A stretch of 64,000 nucleotides of DNA from Filosporella fistucella. Lineage: Eukaryota; Ascomycota; Leotiomycetes; Helotiales. Below the pieces are notes generated by a model, which was not told the DNA's origin, made no database searches, and was given only the letters and a program-made list of their open reading frames with translations. Location: assembly GCA_030077755.1 (NCBI GenBank), contig JAQJZZ010000014.1:3596001-3660000 (forward strand). Reading direction: 5' to 3'. Below are positions 20,470 to 31,301 of the stretch, piece after piece. Made by a program: the position numbers and the translations under genes. Positions within the stretch are counted from its first letter, which is position 1; each line of letters begins with the position of its first letter.

Positions 20470-22162
20470 TTATGTTCTTGCGGTCTTGCTGACAGTCCCA
20501 TATTTAGCTTGCCAGGCAAAGAAGTACAAAAGAGCGGCTAGAGGTTGTCCAATGAGTGTGAATGAAACCCAAAATATACAATTTCCAATGATTCGTCCAT
20601 TAATGCCTTGCATCTTTTCCAAGGGCGCTGTGATGGCAATCAGTGGCAATTGAGCTACCATGCCAATAAAAGCAACACCTAAACATGTCAGTGTAGAGCT
20701 TTATATATGAATGATATGGCACATACCTATTATGTTGTGGGTCGGTATACCCACGAGTAACTCGTGCAGAACTCCTGAGAATACAAAAACACCAATACTC
20801 GCTGCACCACTGCTCCAGCCTCTACCAATGAGTGGAGAGAAGACATGCCTTTTCATGAATTGATAGACTGGTTTGTTCCAGGTCCTCCAGTACACCCCGA
20901 CACTAGGGCTATTCCACCAATCTGTATAGAACTCTCTGTCGCCAAACTTCATTACTTCAGCCAACGCATTGAGGAACGATTGAAATAAGGCGAAAAATCC
21001 AGCAAGCCAGATGACCAGACTAATAGTCGAAAGTTTCATCAGCCTCTCCAGAATTGAGGGTAGGTCCAAGGAAGCCATTTTGTCTAGCGAGTTACGCAGT
21101 ACAGGAGCAGCATATTGAGCACTAGCAATCCACATGAAGGCATTCAATCCAAATACCTCGGCCATTCGCTTAGCCACAAACACCCATCTGATCTTTTCTG
21201 TCCGAGGATAGACTGGTTGGTAAACCAGAGTTGGAGCCCACCAGAAGTACGTCAAGTTACTGAGCGTAATATTCTGGGGGTACGGACATTGCGAGTATAT
21301 TTCTGGGAGAGCATCTTCCTCTCGTTTTGAGGGATGGAGATATGCATGCCGAAGATCTCGATTTGTGAAAGCATACGATGCAGTTTTCAACCAGACTATG
21401 ATGGCATGAACCTCGCTCAATGTGCCAATCAAAGGATGGTGTATGAAGAAATATACGATGACCGAAGTTATCAGCAAACAAAGTGACACGTTTATTCCGT
21501 GGATCCAAGCAATTAGAACCCAAGTAGATTGAAACTTTCGGCGCTCTTCATCGGATGCAATATAACTCCCTCCAGGTGTGGCTGTCCCGGAACGCTTCTT
21601 CACACTCCGAAGCTCTGTTCTGGCTTGTTGTGCAGCTACCAATTCAACAACATATGCTAGGAAGAGATGGCATGGTATTATGAAAAAAAGGGCAGCGCCA
21701 AGAAGTACGTCTTGTCGTCGATAATCGTGGCATCGTATACAGATCAGGACTCCATACTGCATCTACTTAGCAAATGATGTTTCAGAGTCACAAATTACTT
21801 ACCTTCTTGTAGTTCTCAATCATCAATCGCAAGTTGCCAACAACTAGGAGCAAAAGTCAGCGATGCCAGCCAATTTTTCGAGAACACAACGCACTAAGCA
21901 CAATTACCATCAAGTTCCTGAAACCCAGGAAACTTGGAGTTGACTCGGAGTCGTGACTAAGACATGAAGTCCTGGGCTTCGAATGCACAGCAGCAACATG
22001 TCTGTATTTCTTTTTCATGTGCGTGCGTAGAGGCGCGAGAGGCTGTGGAATGGAAAGGCCATTGAGGATAGGTTTGGCATGTGAATGGCCTGTTCGCTTG
22101 ACTGGAGCATCTGCAGAGACGTTGGAACCCGAGACAGTCGCAGTATCAGTGGTTGAGACCAT
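20470..22162 (-). CDS. DGAT1-type diacylglycerol/sterol O-acyltransferase (MBOAT)
   Basis: Four exons (21895-22162, 21803-21843, 20727-21756, 20470-20678) give 515 aa. The enzyme transfers acyl-CoA to diacylglycerol (or sterol) in the ER membrane to make storage lipid. Key blocks: SFLGFRNLM and LRLMIENY in the first helix, YGVLICIRCHDYRRQD, FYTDWWNSPSVGVYWRTWN (the acyl-CoA-binding FYxDWWN signature), and the catalytic His in FSGVLHELLVGIP. About nine hydrophobic segments follow a polar N-terminus. The exon 3 acceptor is ambiguous: a CAG at 21757 gives the family-typical YGVL start, while a TAG six bases earlier would add Met-Gln. DGAT1 is favoured over ARE by the YGVLICIRCHDYRRQD block. Confidence 0.88.
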
Positions 22163-22855
22163 TTCGAGTTTATCTGAAGTAATTCATCAACTCTGCTAGC
22201 CGTGCGATCTGAATTCTGCTGGGTCCTGGAGATAACTTTGAGGAGGGAACTCCTGACGAAAGGAAAGATAGAGAGTATTTGACAACAGGGAAACAGCTCT
22301 ACCAAGAAAGCGGGACGTGGCGGGGCAAGGTAGTGTGAAACAGGAGAGGTAACCTCCGCAAGTAAAATGAGTTGAAAGAAGGAAAAGTTAAAAGATAATG
22401 AAGCAATACGGAAGAGAGGAAAGCTACATGTTGCTGCGGCTGCATGCAATTGGACCGATCGATGGATGAAGTGTAACTGATTTGGTCTGGTTGAATTGCC
22501 TGTTGGGAGTCCGCTGAGGAAGTGAGGGGCGAGGGGACAGGATGGCAGGGATGATCAAGATGGGGTGGACGGAAGTCGGGCAAAGCAGTGGCCGGAGGCT
22601 AGGCAAAACTATTATTCCATAGCCGCAATATTTGGAAACCCTTGACGCAGCCGCAGCTTGGGATGAAAGCTGAGACCCTAGCCTAACAAAACGTGATCAT
22701 TATTTGCAATATTGTTAGACGACGGGACAATTACTTGTGTGTAATAGTGAATTCCTGGCACAATCTCTACGAGTTTGGTCCCAAATAAAAGTCATTTACT
22801 TCGAGGCGCAACCTAATCGTTCCAACACAATCCCCAAGAATGACACGGTGATAAG
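22163..22855. promoter_or_regulatory. Divergent intergenic region, DGAT1 / pfs2
   Basis: About 0.7 kb between divergent starts. Pyrimidine-rich on the reverse strand near 22300-22600, as expected for a fungal promoter and 5' UTR. No named site recognised. Confidence 0.4.
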
Positions 22856-25100
22856 ATGGCATACGAACAACGAGGCGAGCGCAATTATGGAGGTGGAGGT
22901 CAGGAAGGAGGAGGTGGAGGAGGCTATGAAGGTGGTGGTGGTGGCGGCGGCGGCGGTGTTTTCATCAGAGGACGTGGTAGACGTAAGTAAGCTCTCTGTT
23001 TGTCTCTTTTCGATTGATTATTTTCCTTGGGAGGCAGAAATCTAGGAGGAATTAGCATATATTCAGACTTTGGTCTATCTTCAAGGACTCAGTGCGAATG
23101 TTATACGCATAGTCCCATCGAAAAGATGTTGAAAATTTGGCCAAGCAGCTCCGGTAGACGATTGCCATGAATATATTCGAAGATCCGTCTAGGCTATTTA
23201 TTGGCAAACTCTTTGGCAGCTTTTCACGTTTCTATACTTTGGATACGAAACCCACAAATGGAAGATATTGACTCAAAATAGGGCCTGTCACAGACTATGG
23301 ATCAACCATAGTGCACTGGATGAGAAATCGCCAGCCTCGTTTTAAGGGAGGCTATCAAGGGGAAATGGAACGACCTAGTCCGAGTTATATCGTTGATGTA
23401 AGTCTTCATGCTCTTTTGGAGAAGTCCGCTGACAAGCGTAGATGCTTCCACCACTCGCAAGAGTACGAAATCCAGCAGACACCATTCCCTCGCGCTTTCT
23501 TCACGCCTCTCTAAACAAAAACAAACACCCAGTTAACGTTGTTCGATGGACTCCGGAAGGTCGAAGATTACTCACCGGATCCAGCAGTGGCGAGTTTACC
23601 CTATGGAATGGAACGGGATTCAACTTCGAGACTATCATGCAAGCACATGATGTAGCAATCCGAGCTGTGTCTTATTCTCACTCTGATGACTGGCTGGTGT
23701 CAGCTGATCACGACGGACTGATCAAGTACTGGCAGCCGAATTTCAACAATGTCAAAGTCATCCAGGGACACAACGATGCCATCAGAGATATTGCATTCAG
23801 TCCGAATGATTCGAAATTTGTCACAGCCTCCGATGATTCGACGCTTAAGATTTTTGATTTCGCCGGAGGAGTTGAGGAGTCGATCTTGACTGGCCACGGC
23901 TGGGATGCAAAGAGTGTTGACTGGCATCCTACCAAAGGACTACTCGTTTCTGGATCAAAAGATCATCTTGTCAAGTTATGGGACCCTCGGACAGGTCGTT
24001 GCCTAACGACTCTTCATGGTCACAAAAATACCATCACCAAAACAGTCTTTGAAAGAGTCAGAGGGCAATGCTTGGCGTCATCAGCACGAGATCAAACAGC
24101 ACGTGTATTCGACCTCCGGATGATGCGTGATATTTGCCTCATCAAAGGTCACGAGAAAGAGATCTCGACTTTGACCTGGCATCCAATTCACTCCTCTATG
24201 TTGAGTACTGGAGGCGGCGACGGAACACTATTTCATTATCTTTTAGACGAGCCAAATACCCCAGCTGGGACACCTCAGACTGTGGCTCCTTATGATAGTC
24301 CTGATCCTTCTACGGCTCCAGCGCAGACCATCTATCCAGCACATAAAATCAACCACGCCCACGAATTTCCAATATGGTCGTTAGACTGGCATCCTCTGGG
24401 TCATATTCTTGCTTCGGGTTCCAACGATCGCACGACCAAATTTTGGACCCGTGCTCGCCCAGGCGATACTGACATTTCCAACGATAGACATCACATTGGA
24501 GAAGCTGCTGCCGAGGCTCAAGGGACATGGGATCGTCGCGGTGGACGTCGTCAAAGACAGGAAGAGGAAGAGCAGGAAATGGAAGACGAGACAGAAGGTC
24601 TTGTTGACCAGAAAATGCCCCCTAAACTACCCGGATTTCCAGGGATTCCAGGTCTACCATTACCACAACTTGGTGGTCCACCCAAGATTCCAGGCATGGG
24701 GAATGCACCACCTCCACCCCCTCCTATGTTTGCCAGCGGCGTCCCACCTCCTCTTCCCGGCTTGGATCCAAATCATCCACCTGACTTTGCCAAGCTGGCT
24801 GAGATGATGCAGAAAGCCGGATTGCCAGTTCCACCTCCTGGCCAAATGCCGCCTTTACCACCTGGAATGCTACCACCTGGTTTTCCACCTCCACCGGGCT
24901 TTGGAGCAGGGTTTCCTCCTCCACCGCCAGGTTTGGGTGCACCTCCTTTCGGGATACCAGGTATGGGGACGCCTGAGTATAGAGAAGATTCGCAGCCTAC
25001 TACTGCTGGTGGTAGTGTGAGAAGAAGAGGGCCGTTACCAAGTCAAGAAGAGAGTCTGCAAATGGAGCAGAGAAAAGGAAAATATACTCGTGCGAGATAA
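22856..25100 (+). CDS. pfs2: Polyadenylation factor subunit 2 (Pfs2, WD40)
   Basis: Three exons (22856-22982, 23282-23397, 23442-25100) give 633 aa. Pfs2 (WDR33 in animals) is a WD40 scaffold of the cleavage and polyadenylation factor. A Gly-rich N-terminus ([15 protein letters not shown]) precedes the conserved [19 protein letters not shown] and PSYIVDMLPP. Seven WD40 blades run over about 100-430, with [33 protein letters not shown] and [23 protein letters not shown]. The C-terminal 180 residues are Pro/Gly-rich ([21 protein letters not shown]), as in WDR33. Intron 1 is 299 nt, much longer than others in the window. Confidence 0.93.
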
Positions 25101-25368
25101 TACAGCATATAAAATGCGAGATTAGCACATGTAAAACAGAATGGCGTTTGTAGGACCTTCATAAGGTGGATAGGAGCAGAAAATTCAGGCGTCTTTGAAT
25201 CAGAAACTATTCCTGGGTATGCTATTGTGACATGCTAGAAACTACAATGCAAACGCACGCCGAAACAAACGCCATGCTATAATGCTATGCTCTCTTCAGA
25301 TCTTCCCCAAATATCCTTGCGGACATCCATCTCTCTAAACCTTTCCCAGATTTCAAACAATATCCATC

Positions 25369-26394
25369 TTAATTCCTCGGACTTGTCCTTGTAGGAACAC
25401 CTTTCTCCTTCTGGAAAGCCTTCTGCCTATCCGCATACTCCTTAATAACCAAAGCACACACCGTATCAGCACACAACCTCTTCCGTCTTTGCACCGGCAG
25501 CTTGCTCGCGAACTCCAGTCCACTCGCCCTCTCCACCGCTTCAACCGGCACCTCGAAATCCGTAATCGGCTTTGAATTGGGTATCGGTGCATTAGGCAGC
25601 ACAAAAGCACCTACTGCCACTGGCCCACTGGTAGTCCCATCCTCTGCAAAGATAACCTTGTAAAAATGAGTCGGCACCGCGATATTAGGTGGATTCCCAA
25701 TAACTTCGTACGAAACCCTCCATTTTCCATCCACTGCGTCGCGTTTAGGTAGATATAACGGTCCCGTGACAATTCTCACAGAAGGATATCGTTGCGTTAA
25801 GCGTCGGCAGAAGTCTTCAAAGTGTGCCCAGTAATCCCTATTAAATCCCTCTCCCACTTGCGGACACATATTTGTGAGGTAAAAAGTATCGTTCATTGCC
25901 TCCTGACTCCATTTTGCGTCTGCGGCTGGAACTTGATGTCCTCGATCGTATCCCGAGCGAAAATAATCTTTTAGCTTTCCTCTAAACTTCTCTGGTACCG
26001 CTGGGTCCTCGGCGAAAACACTATGTTTGCGGTCGCCGTTGGAGGTGGCCAGAGAGGTCGGAGTGATATGTTCTGCTACCCAAGAGGGATTGCGTAACCT
26101 GCGGTCGTAGGAGGAGACGAGCGCATTTCGAGTTGCGAGGTCTGCTACCGGGCCAGGGAAACCATATTGGAAGAGGCCCGAAGGGTCAACGGGTGAAATG
26201 ATATCTCGTGCGGGTATAGGTACTGCTCCGGGGACAGGCGCAGGGACAGAAGTAGTAGAAGTCGCGGAAACCGCTGTTGAAGATTGAGCTGCTTGGATCT
26301 TTTTCTCAGAGCGCGTAGAGTACATAGCTGCTGTAACACCAGCACCAGTTGCAGCACTGACAGCAGCGATAATAGCTATAGTTGTTTTTGACAT
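25369..26394 (-). CDS. nuc1: Mitochondrial endonuclease G (Nuc1)
   Basis: Single exon, 341 aa. This is a DNA/RNA non-specific beta-beta-alpha-metal nuclease of the mitochondrion, involved in mitochondrial nucleic-acid turnover and cell death. The N-terminal 30 residues combine a hydrophobic helix (TIAIIAAVSAATGAG) with basic residues, fitting mitochondrial import and membrane association. The catalytic DRGH motif lies at 150-153 (general base His153), and the metal-site Asn at about 185 in GEGFNRDYWAHFE. The domain runs from about 75 to 325. Length and motif spacing match Nuc1/EndoG. The stop is 268 bp from the convergent pfs2 stop. Confidence 0.95.
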   Translation of the reverse strand: MSKTTIAIIAAVSAATGAGVTAAMYSTRSEKKIQAAQSSTAVSATSTTSVPAPVPGAVPIPARDIISPVDPSGLFQYGFPGPVADLATRNALVSSYDRRLRNPSWVAEHITPTSLATSNGDRKHSVFAEDPAVPEKFRGKLKDYFRSGYDRGHQVPAADAKWSQEAMNDTFYLTNMCPQVGEGFNRDYWAHFEDFCRRLTQRYPSVRIVTGPLYLPKRDAVDGKWRVSYEVIGNPPNIAVPTHFYKVIFAEDGTTSGPVAVGAFVLPNAPIPNSKPITDFEVPVEAVERASGLEFASKLPVQRRKRLCADTVCALVIKEYADRQKAFQKEKGVPTRTSPRN

Positions 26395-26991
26395 CGTGGC
26401 GTTTGGTCCGGAGCAACCTAGTATTTATTGTCGTTTGGAAACTGCACTGGATTGAGTCTCGCAGGTCACGGTAGAGAGAGACGCGCGTGAGATTGAGTCG
26501 TGGTGTTGATGTTCAAGTTACATGTCACGGGCAGTTATTTTTCGTGAGACCCCTGTTTTGTCGCAGGAGCCATAAGGGGCTAATGCGGTGCACGAGATTT
26601 ATGCACAACATGGGACGAAAATGAGCCTCATCTGAAGACGTCTTGTGTTAAAAATAGTCATTCTGAACACGAGGGAACTCTACGTCAAGTTACATAAGGA
26701 GGCACTACTAGGTAAGACATCGGAGCATTCCGAGTCGCATCGATATTGTCGCATCTAGTGCATCTTGGAAACCTCGGAAATTTTAGTAAGCTGAAGTTGT
26801 TCAGCGTGCTCTTGCTTCTGGATACAAAGTGTAAACGATCAAGAACATTATAGAATGCTGGTTATGGCCATCAGCATTTGAGTATTTAAAATGTTTTGTT
26901 TTGTTTTATTCATCTACCGAAATCCTGCCTACATAAATGCGGGCTTCAATTCTGTGCCAAAGTACTTGCTCTGAAGCAATGTAGGTCTACT
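26395..26991. other. nuc1 promoter and 3' flank of the retropepsin-like gene
   Basis: About 0.6 kb. No supported frame; an A/T-rich run (TTTTGTTTTGTTTT type) near 26890 probably belongs to the 3' flank of the downstream gene. Confidence 0.4.
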
Positions 26992-28947
26992 CTATTCAGC
27001 TGTCGTAGCCGATGCCTTCGGCTTGCTTGGATTCATCCATGCAAAGGCCGACGCACCTCCTATTGGATTTGACGATCGAGCAATTGTAGCGATTGTTTTG
27101 GGAGCTTTCTGCTCTTCTGCACCAGCCCTCTTTGATTCCCATTTCAAAGGCGCATTTTCCAAACCACCAGCTTGGCTTTTCCGGCGTAACTCTCCAGATG
27201 GGCGAGATGGCGGAGGAGGTTCGAAAGCTGCCCCGGGTCGAGCTGTGGATGAAGATCGAGGTGGCACCACTGTAGATACAGAACTAGCCTTTGAAGGTTT
27301 GAGGACCTTCATACTTCGTCCTCCTCTAGTAGCTCTTTGGTACCCGCTGATTGACTCGGTTTCGCTGCCGTTCATAGATGTCCCGGTTTGCCGCCACGAT
27401 CCCCATATCCCAGTGGCAGATTCCCGACGAGCAGAATCCGTGTTTGTGGTATCGCCCGCATCAGATTCTCCTGTCGTGTTTTCTGATACGTGCTGCTTAT
27501 CCGAATCTGACACACTCCCATTGACCCCAACACTTTCAGATTTCACACTGGAAGCCCTCTCGCGATTATTGAGATTAGCAGCAAAATTGGAGGTAAAAGG
27601 TGATGCTGGCTCTGTTGTTGGCGTGTGCTGTCCATCAATCAGGTTGATCTTCTTAGCCTTCTTCTCCTTAGATTCCAAAGCCAACGTTATGGCATCAGGT
27701 GTTGGTGCAACTGTTTGCTTAGACTCAGTCGGGGTGAACGGCGGAGCAGTTGCCTTGAGTTCGTTTTTCTCTGGAGGGATGTTGGCGGTGCATAAATTCT
27801 TAAACGTGTTTTCATCCTCAGGTCTAACGAACGGAACAGACAGCTTGTTCCTATCATCACCATAAAGAGTCATGAGATTCTGGGAGAACATGATATCCGC
27901 ATTGTGTGCTCGGAGAGTATCGCTCCCCAAGAAGACCCGGATACCCTTCTTATAGTCTGAGCCGCTTCGCTGAAACATCCCAACGATCTCGAAGTCAGCC
28001 GAAAGAGTTGGGAGGTGAGGTACCGGGCTGCTCGATCGAGATATTGGTTGTGTAATGATTGCTTCTGGGAGATAGACGGGCAACCTGATGGTGTGACGGC
28101 CTGTAGATTTTTCCTTGTGTACCTGATCCATTAATCCCAGGTCCTTCACAAGTGTGTAATCAAGGATCGATCTTTGGGATCCGGTACAGACAGTGGCATA
28201 AAGAAGGGCATTGTGCGAGAAATTAGTCGTCAACCAGCATCGTATTATGGAAGGCACAGTTCCAAGAATGAACAGTCCCGGGGGTGGATCAGGCATATTA
28301 TTGAGAGGAGAATCATCGTCAGGGCCGCCAATGATAAAGTTTGTATCTAGTCCTAGACTGCTTGTCCTACCAGACGGAACGGAATGCATGGAATGAACTG
28401 AATGGCCTGCTGAACTATGACGACCATCTGATTTGTGTGACAATGATCTTTCAGTCATTGGATGGCTTCCAAAGCCACTGCTGGGGCGGATGGGGCCGAA
28501 GTCACCAGAATTTCGTGATCCAGCTGCCCAGTTTGAACCCTGCAAGGCACTCACATCAAATCTAACACTGTTCGCCCGTGATGCACCCCGTCTAACTGGC
28601 TCCTCGTCCGGCTCCAATTGGAGACTACCAAGGATATTTTGTCCCTGCTCGTCATCAAAATCGTCAAATACATCTGTAGACGGATTTTGGACTGGTCCTA
28701 ATGACATATCAGCATATTCGTAAATGGATATTGTAGTAAGTAGCATACCTTGTTGTGGTGTGCCGCCGAGAACACCTGGGAAAGGCTGATTTGTACCCCA
28801 AACAGATTTCAAGGCGGCGTCATCTGCCTGGCGTTTTTCCAACCTCAAGAGTCGATCAGCATGATTGTTCTGTACAGCCTGGACGTGCTTGACGTCCATC
28901 TGAACATGGTATAATTCTTCTCTTGTAGCGGCAAACTGCGAATCCAT
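26992..28947 (-). CDS. Disordered fungal protein with degenerate retropepsin-like segment
   Basis: Two exons (28749-28947, 26992-28697) give 634 aa. The intron is 51 nt and stop-free in frame, so retention would add 17 residues. The N-terminus is a coiled coil (EELYHVQMDVKHVQAVQ, ADRLLRLEKRQ) and the last 250 residues are Ser/Thr/Pro-rich and disordered. Between about residues 205 and 345 lies a compact segment: LLYATVCTGSQRSIL then VKDLGL, and later VFLGSDTLRAHNADIMF. These resemble the active-site loop (hydrophobic-D-S/T-G-A/S) and the ILG-x-D-x-L-R strand of retropepsin/Ddi1-like proteases, but the catalytic Asp position is Cys237. Homologues are, as I recall, sometimes labelled USP19; I see no ubiquitin-protease boxes. 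Function unknown. The ATG at 28947 is chosen because upstream codons lack an ATG in frame. Confidence 0.7.
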   Translation of the reverse strand: MDSQFAATREELYHVQMDVKHVQAVQNNHADRLLRLEKRQADDAALKSVWGTNQPFPGVLGGTPQQGMLLTTISIYEYADMSLGPVQNPSTDVFDDFDDEQGQNILGSLQLEPDEEPVRRGASRANSVRFDVSALQGSNWAAGSRNSGDFGPIRPSSGFGSHPMTERSLSHKSDGRHSSAGHSVHSMHSVPSGRTSSLGLDTNFIIGGPDDDSPLNNMPDPPPGLFILGTVPSIIRCWLTTNFSHNALLYATVCTGSQRSILDYTLVKDLGLMDQVHKEKSTGRHTIRLPVYLPEAIITQPISRSSSPVPHLPTLSADFEIVGMFQRSGSDYKKGIRVFLGSDTLRAHNADIMFSQNLMTLYGDDRNKLSVPFVRPEDENTFKNLCTANIPPEKNELKATAPPFTPTESKQTVAPTPDAITLALESKEKKAKKINLIDGQHTPTTEPASPFTSNFAANLNNRERASSVKSESVGVNGSVSDSDKQHVSENTTGESDAGDTTNTDSARRESATGIWGSWRQTGTSMNGSETESISGYQRATRGGRSMKVLKPSKASSVSTVVPPRSSSTARPGAAFEPPPPSRPSGELRRKSQAGGLENAPLKWESKRAGAEEQKAPKTIATIARSSNPIGGASAFAWMNPSKPKASATTAE

Positions 28948-30149
28948 GCCAAAACTACGTTTGTGTACCTGACGACTGATGGGAGGCTTCCAGATGTGTT
29001 TAAGTTCCGGATGATGTATTAGTCGTGGAAATACTAACCCTCTGCCCAATTGCCCTAGTGATTTTGTTGTCGAACTTCAACTCTGCTGACACTTGCCAAA
29101 GGAATGGAGGTAGTGATAGTAGCTTTGAGAATCGCCCTTTCCAGATCTTGTCTGAATGTCGATGCCGCAGGGGAAGATACGAACACCCATAGAAGGTGTG
29201 TTCAATAGAACCCAGGTCACGTCTTGTCGACCTCCAATTTTCACCCTTCTAGACTGCCTTGGTACCCCACCAGCAGATGCCCCCTTGTATCGTCCCTTAT
29301 TCCAAGCAAAGGTTCCCGATGTTCAACTCCTCCACCGCATCGACCTGCGACCGATGGCCGTTGAAGCTTCTGACACCAGTGCTTCGGATTGGTCAAGGAA
29401 TGTAGCGGTATCTATTGCTGGGTGTGGAGGCTTGACGTCCAGAAAGGAGCGGTCACTCCGCAGAGTGTTGGCTGGCAGAGGTTGGCAAGGGAAGGCCGTG
29501 AGGCTCTCAAACGAGATGTATTTGATGTTCCTATCTGTTGTAGATATTGGTTGTGTGATCTGAGAATTTGAGTCGACACCGAACGTGGAAGAGTCGAGAT
29601 ATGTAAGGGAGTCTTCTAGAGTTTGGAGATGTTACAAGATAGGCAGTGATGGGAGATCTAGTGTAGTGACGATAATCGTCTGATATGTGATGTGTATTAC
29701 TGGAGGGAGGATTGTAGTATCGCGGAAAGAATGGCAGAATGGCAGTTTGTCTTCAAATGGCCGAGAAGAAGATCGAATAGCATTTGCAATGAGGTTTGGC
29801 AGGTGCAACACGCCTAGCAGCGAAATGATGTCTAAAGCAAGCCGGCTAAACGTATAGCACAGCACATCCCGCACTTTACAGTGCTCCCCGGATTTTTTTG
29901 CAGGGATACTGCGATATGAGTTTTTCGAGTTGGGAGGATTTACTATATTTAATTGTTTGCAATCGTAAAACTTCATGGTCATAGATTTCTTCAAAATGCG
30001 TTACTTAGGAGGCTAGGTATGTATAAATAGTTCTGATGTAGATTTTGATTTTGATTGTGGCTTTCTAATCTAGAGCTCCATGCTTCCTTATTTGCGTTAC
30101 TGCTGTCTTGTTAAGTTAAGCACCACTTCTGCAGCCGGCGTCTTCCATT
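28948..30149. other. Intergenic, 1.2 kb, no supported gene
   Basis: Promoter of the retropepsin-like gene and 3' flank of the esterase. A 135-codon ATG frame (29156-29563, plus) has no recognisable domain and no splice context. An A/T-rich stretch follows at 29900-30110. Confidence 0.4.
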
Positions 30150-31301
30150 TTACTTCTTATCAATCCTAGGAGCAATAGACCAATGCCTGCAGAAGTCAGT
30201 ACTCTACATCAAAAATTTAGACATGCTTATCACTCACGGAAATATCCAGACGGGCTTGTCAAAAGGCTCATCGGCCCATCCTTTCCCAACGTGTGGTACC
30301 ACAGCGTCGAGGAACACTTTATAGCCAGCACCTGTAAAATGCAGTCCATCGAGAAGGAGATGTCTTAACCCAACATTGTCACCACTTTCCAGTGATCCTA
30401 GCATCGACTTGCCTGGAACGTATCCGGGGGTGATTTTGACAGCTTCGTCCATCAACGCAGCATGCAAATCGACCAAAATGACATTCTGGTCCTTGCTGTC
30501 GGCTGCAATCTCTCTAACAGCATCGGCATATTGAGCAGTTACGGTTTGAAGCCGAGTCACTGCTGGATAGCCTTTGGAAAGATCCTCTTTTTGAAGATGG
30601 GTCTCATGCACAGGTGGAGGAGTGACTAAGAGGATAGCTGCCTTGTGAGCCGTGACTGACGGGTGAGTGAGAATGGTTTTCAGGTTTTCTCTGTAGCTTT
30701 GGAGAGGCACATGTTGACCACTTGGGCTGTGTGGCAGGCATGCGTCATTGGCACCAAGGAGGATGAGCTATAATCATTAATTAGAAAGCAACAAAAAGGT
30801 CAAGGGATGAGTTGTATATGATATGTATGTGTGGGAAAAACGTGGTAAGTATGGCGGGTAAGAACAGGTCTCTAGAGATTCTGCATTGTGGGCCTGCAAT
30901 GCGAATTCTCTCTCTGACTTACTATATAGTCCACTTTGGCACACGTAGGTGAGGGAAGCAGATGTTGCAATATCTCAAGCACATTCGCTGTAGTGTATCC
31001 ACTCTACGGATATCGAATATCAGCTTCGCAATTACTTTGGGTCACTTTATGGTCATGCTCACCAGTCCCCTGTTGATTACATCGAGTCTTCGAAGACAAT
31101 CTGTACAAAAGGTCAGCTTTCTTGGCTATACTTGAGAATAATATGTGGCTAAGCAAGCAAGTGAAGATGACTGTTCATCACTTGGGGCTACGTACGTTCT
31201 TGCAGGCCACACACGAAGGAGAAATTATCTCGAAGAAGGCTAGCATTTTGAAGAATTGAGTCGCCTAAGAGCAGGAATTGAGGATATGGGTTGGTGGGCA
31301 T
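30150..31301 (-). CDS. SGNH/GDSL esterase, IAH1-like
   Basis: Five exons (31196-31301, 31063-31100, 30923-31003, 30238-30767, 30150-30186) give 263 aa. IAH1 of yeast hydrolyses acetate esters such as isoamyl acetate. All SGNH blocks are seen: GDSIL with nucleophile Ser15, RLDVINRGLSGYTTANVL, LILLGANDAC (block III Asn), and LLLDGLHFTGAGYKVF (Asp and His of the triad). The last exon is supported by the strong GTGAGT donor at 30237 and adds a W-rich end (HWSIAPRIDKK), replacing an early TGA at 30234-30236. No signal peptide, so probably intracellular. Confidence 0.9.

Noticed and set aside
29156..29563. 135-codon ATG frame on the plus strand
   Set aside because: No recognisable domain, no signal or membrane pattern, and the composition looks random; it lies in a promoter/3'-flank region.
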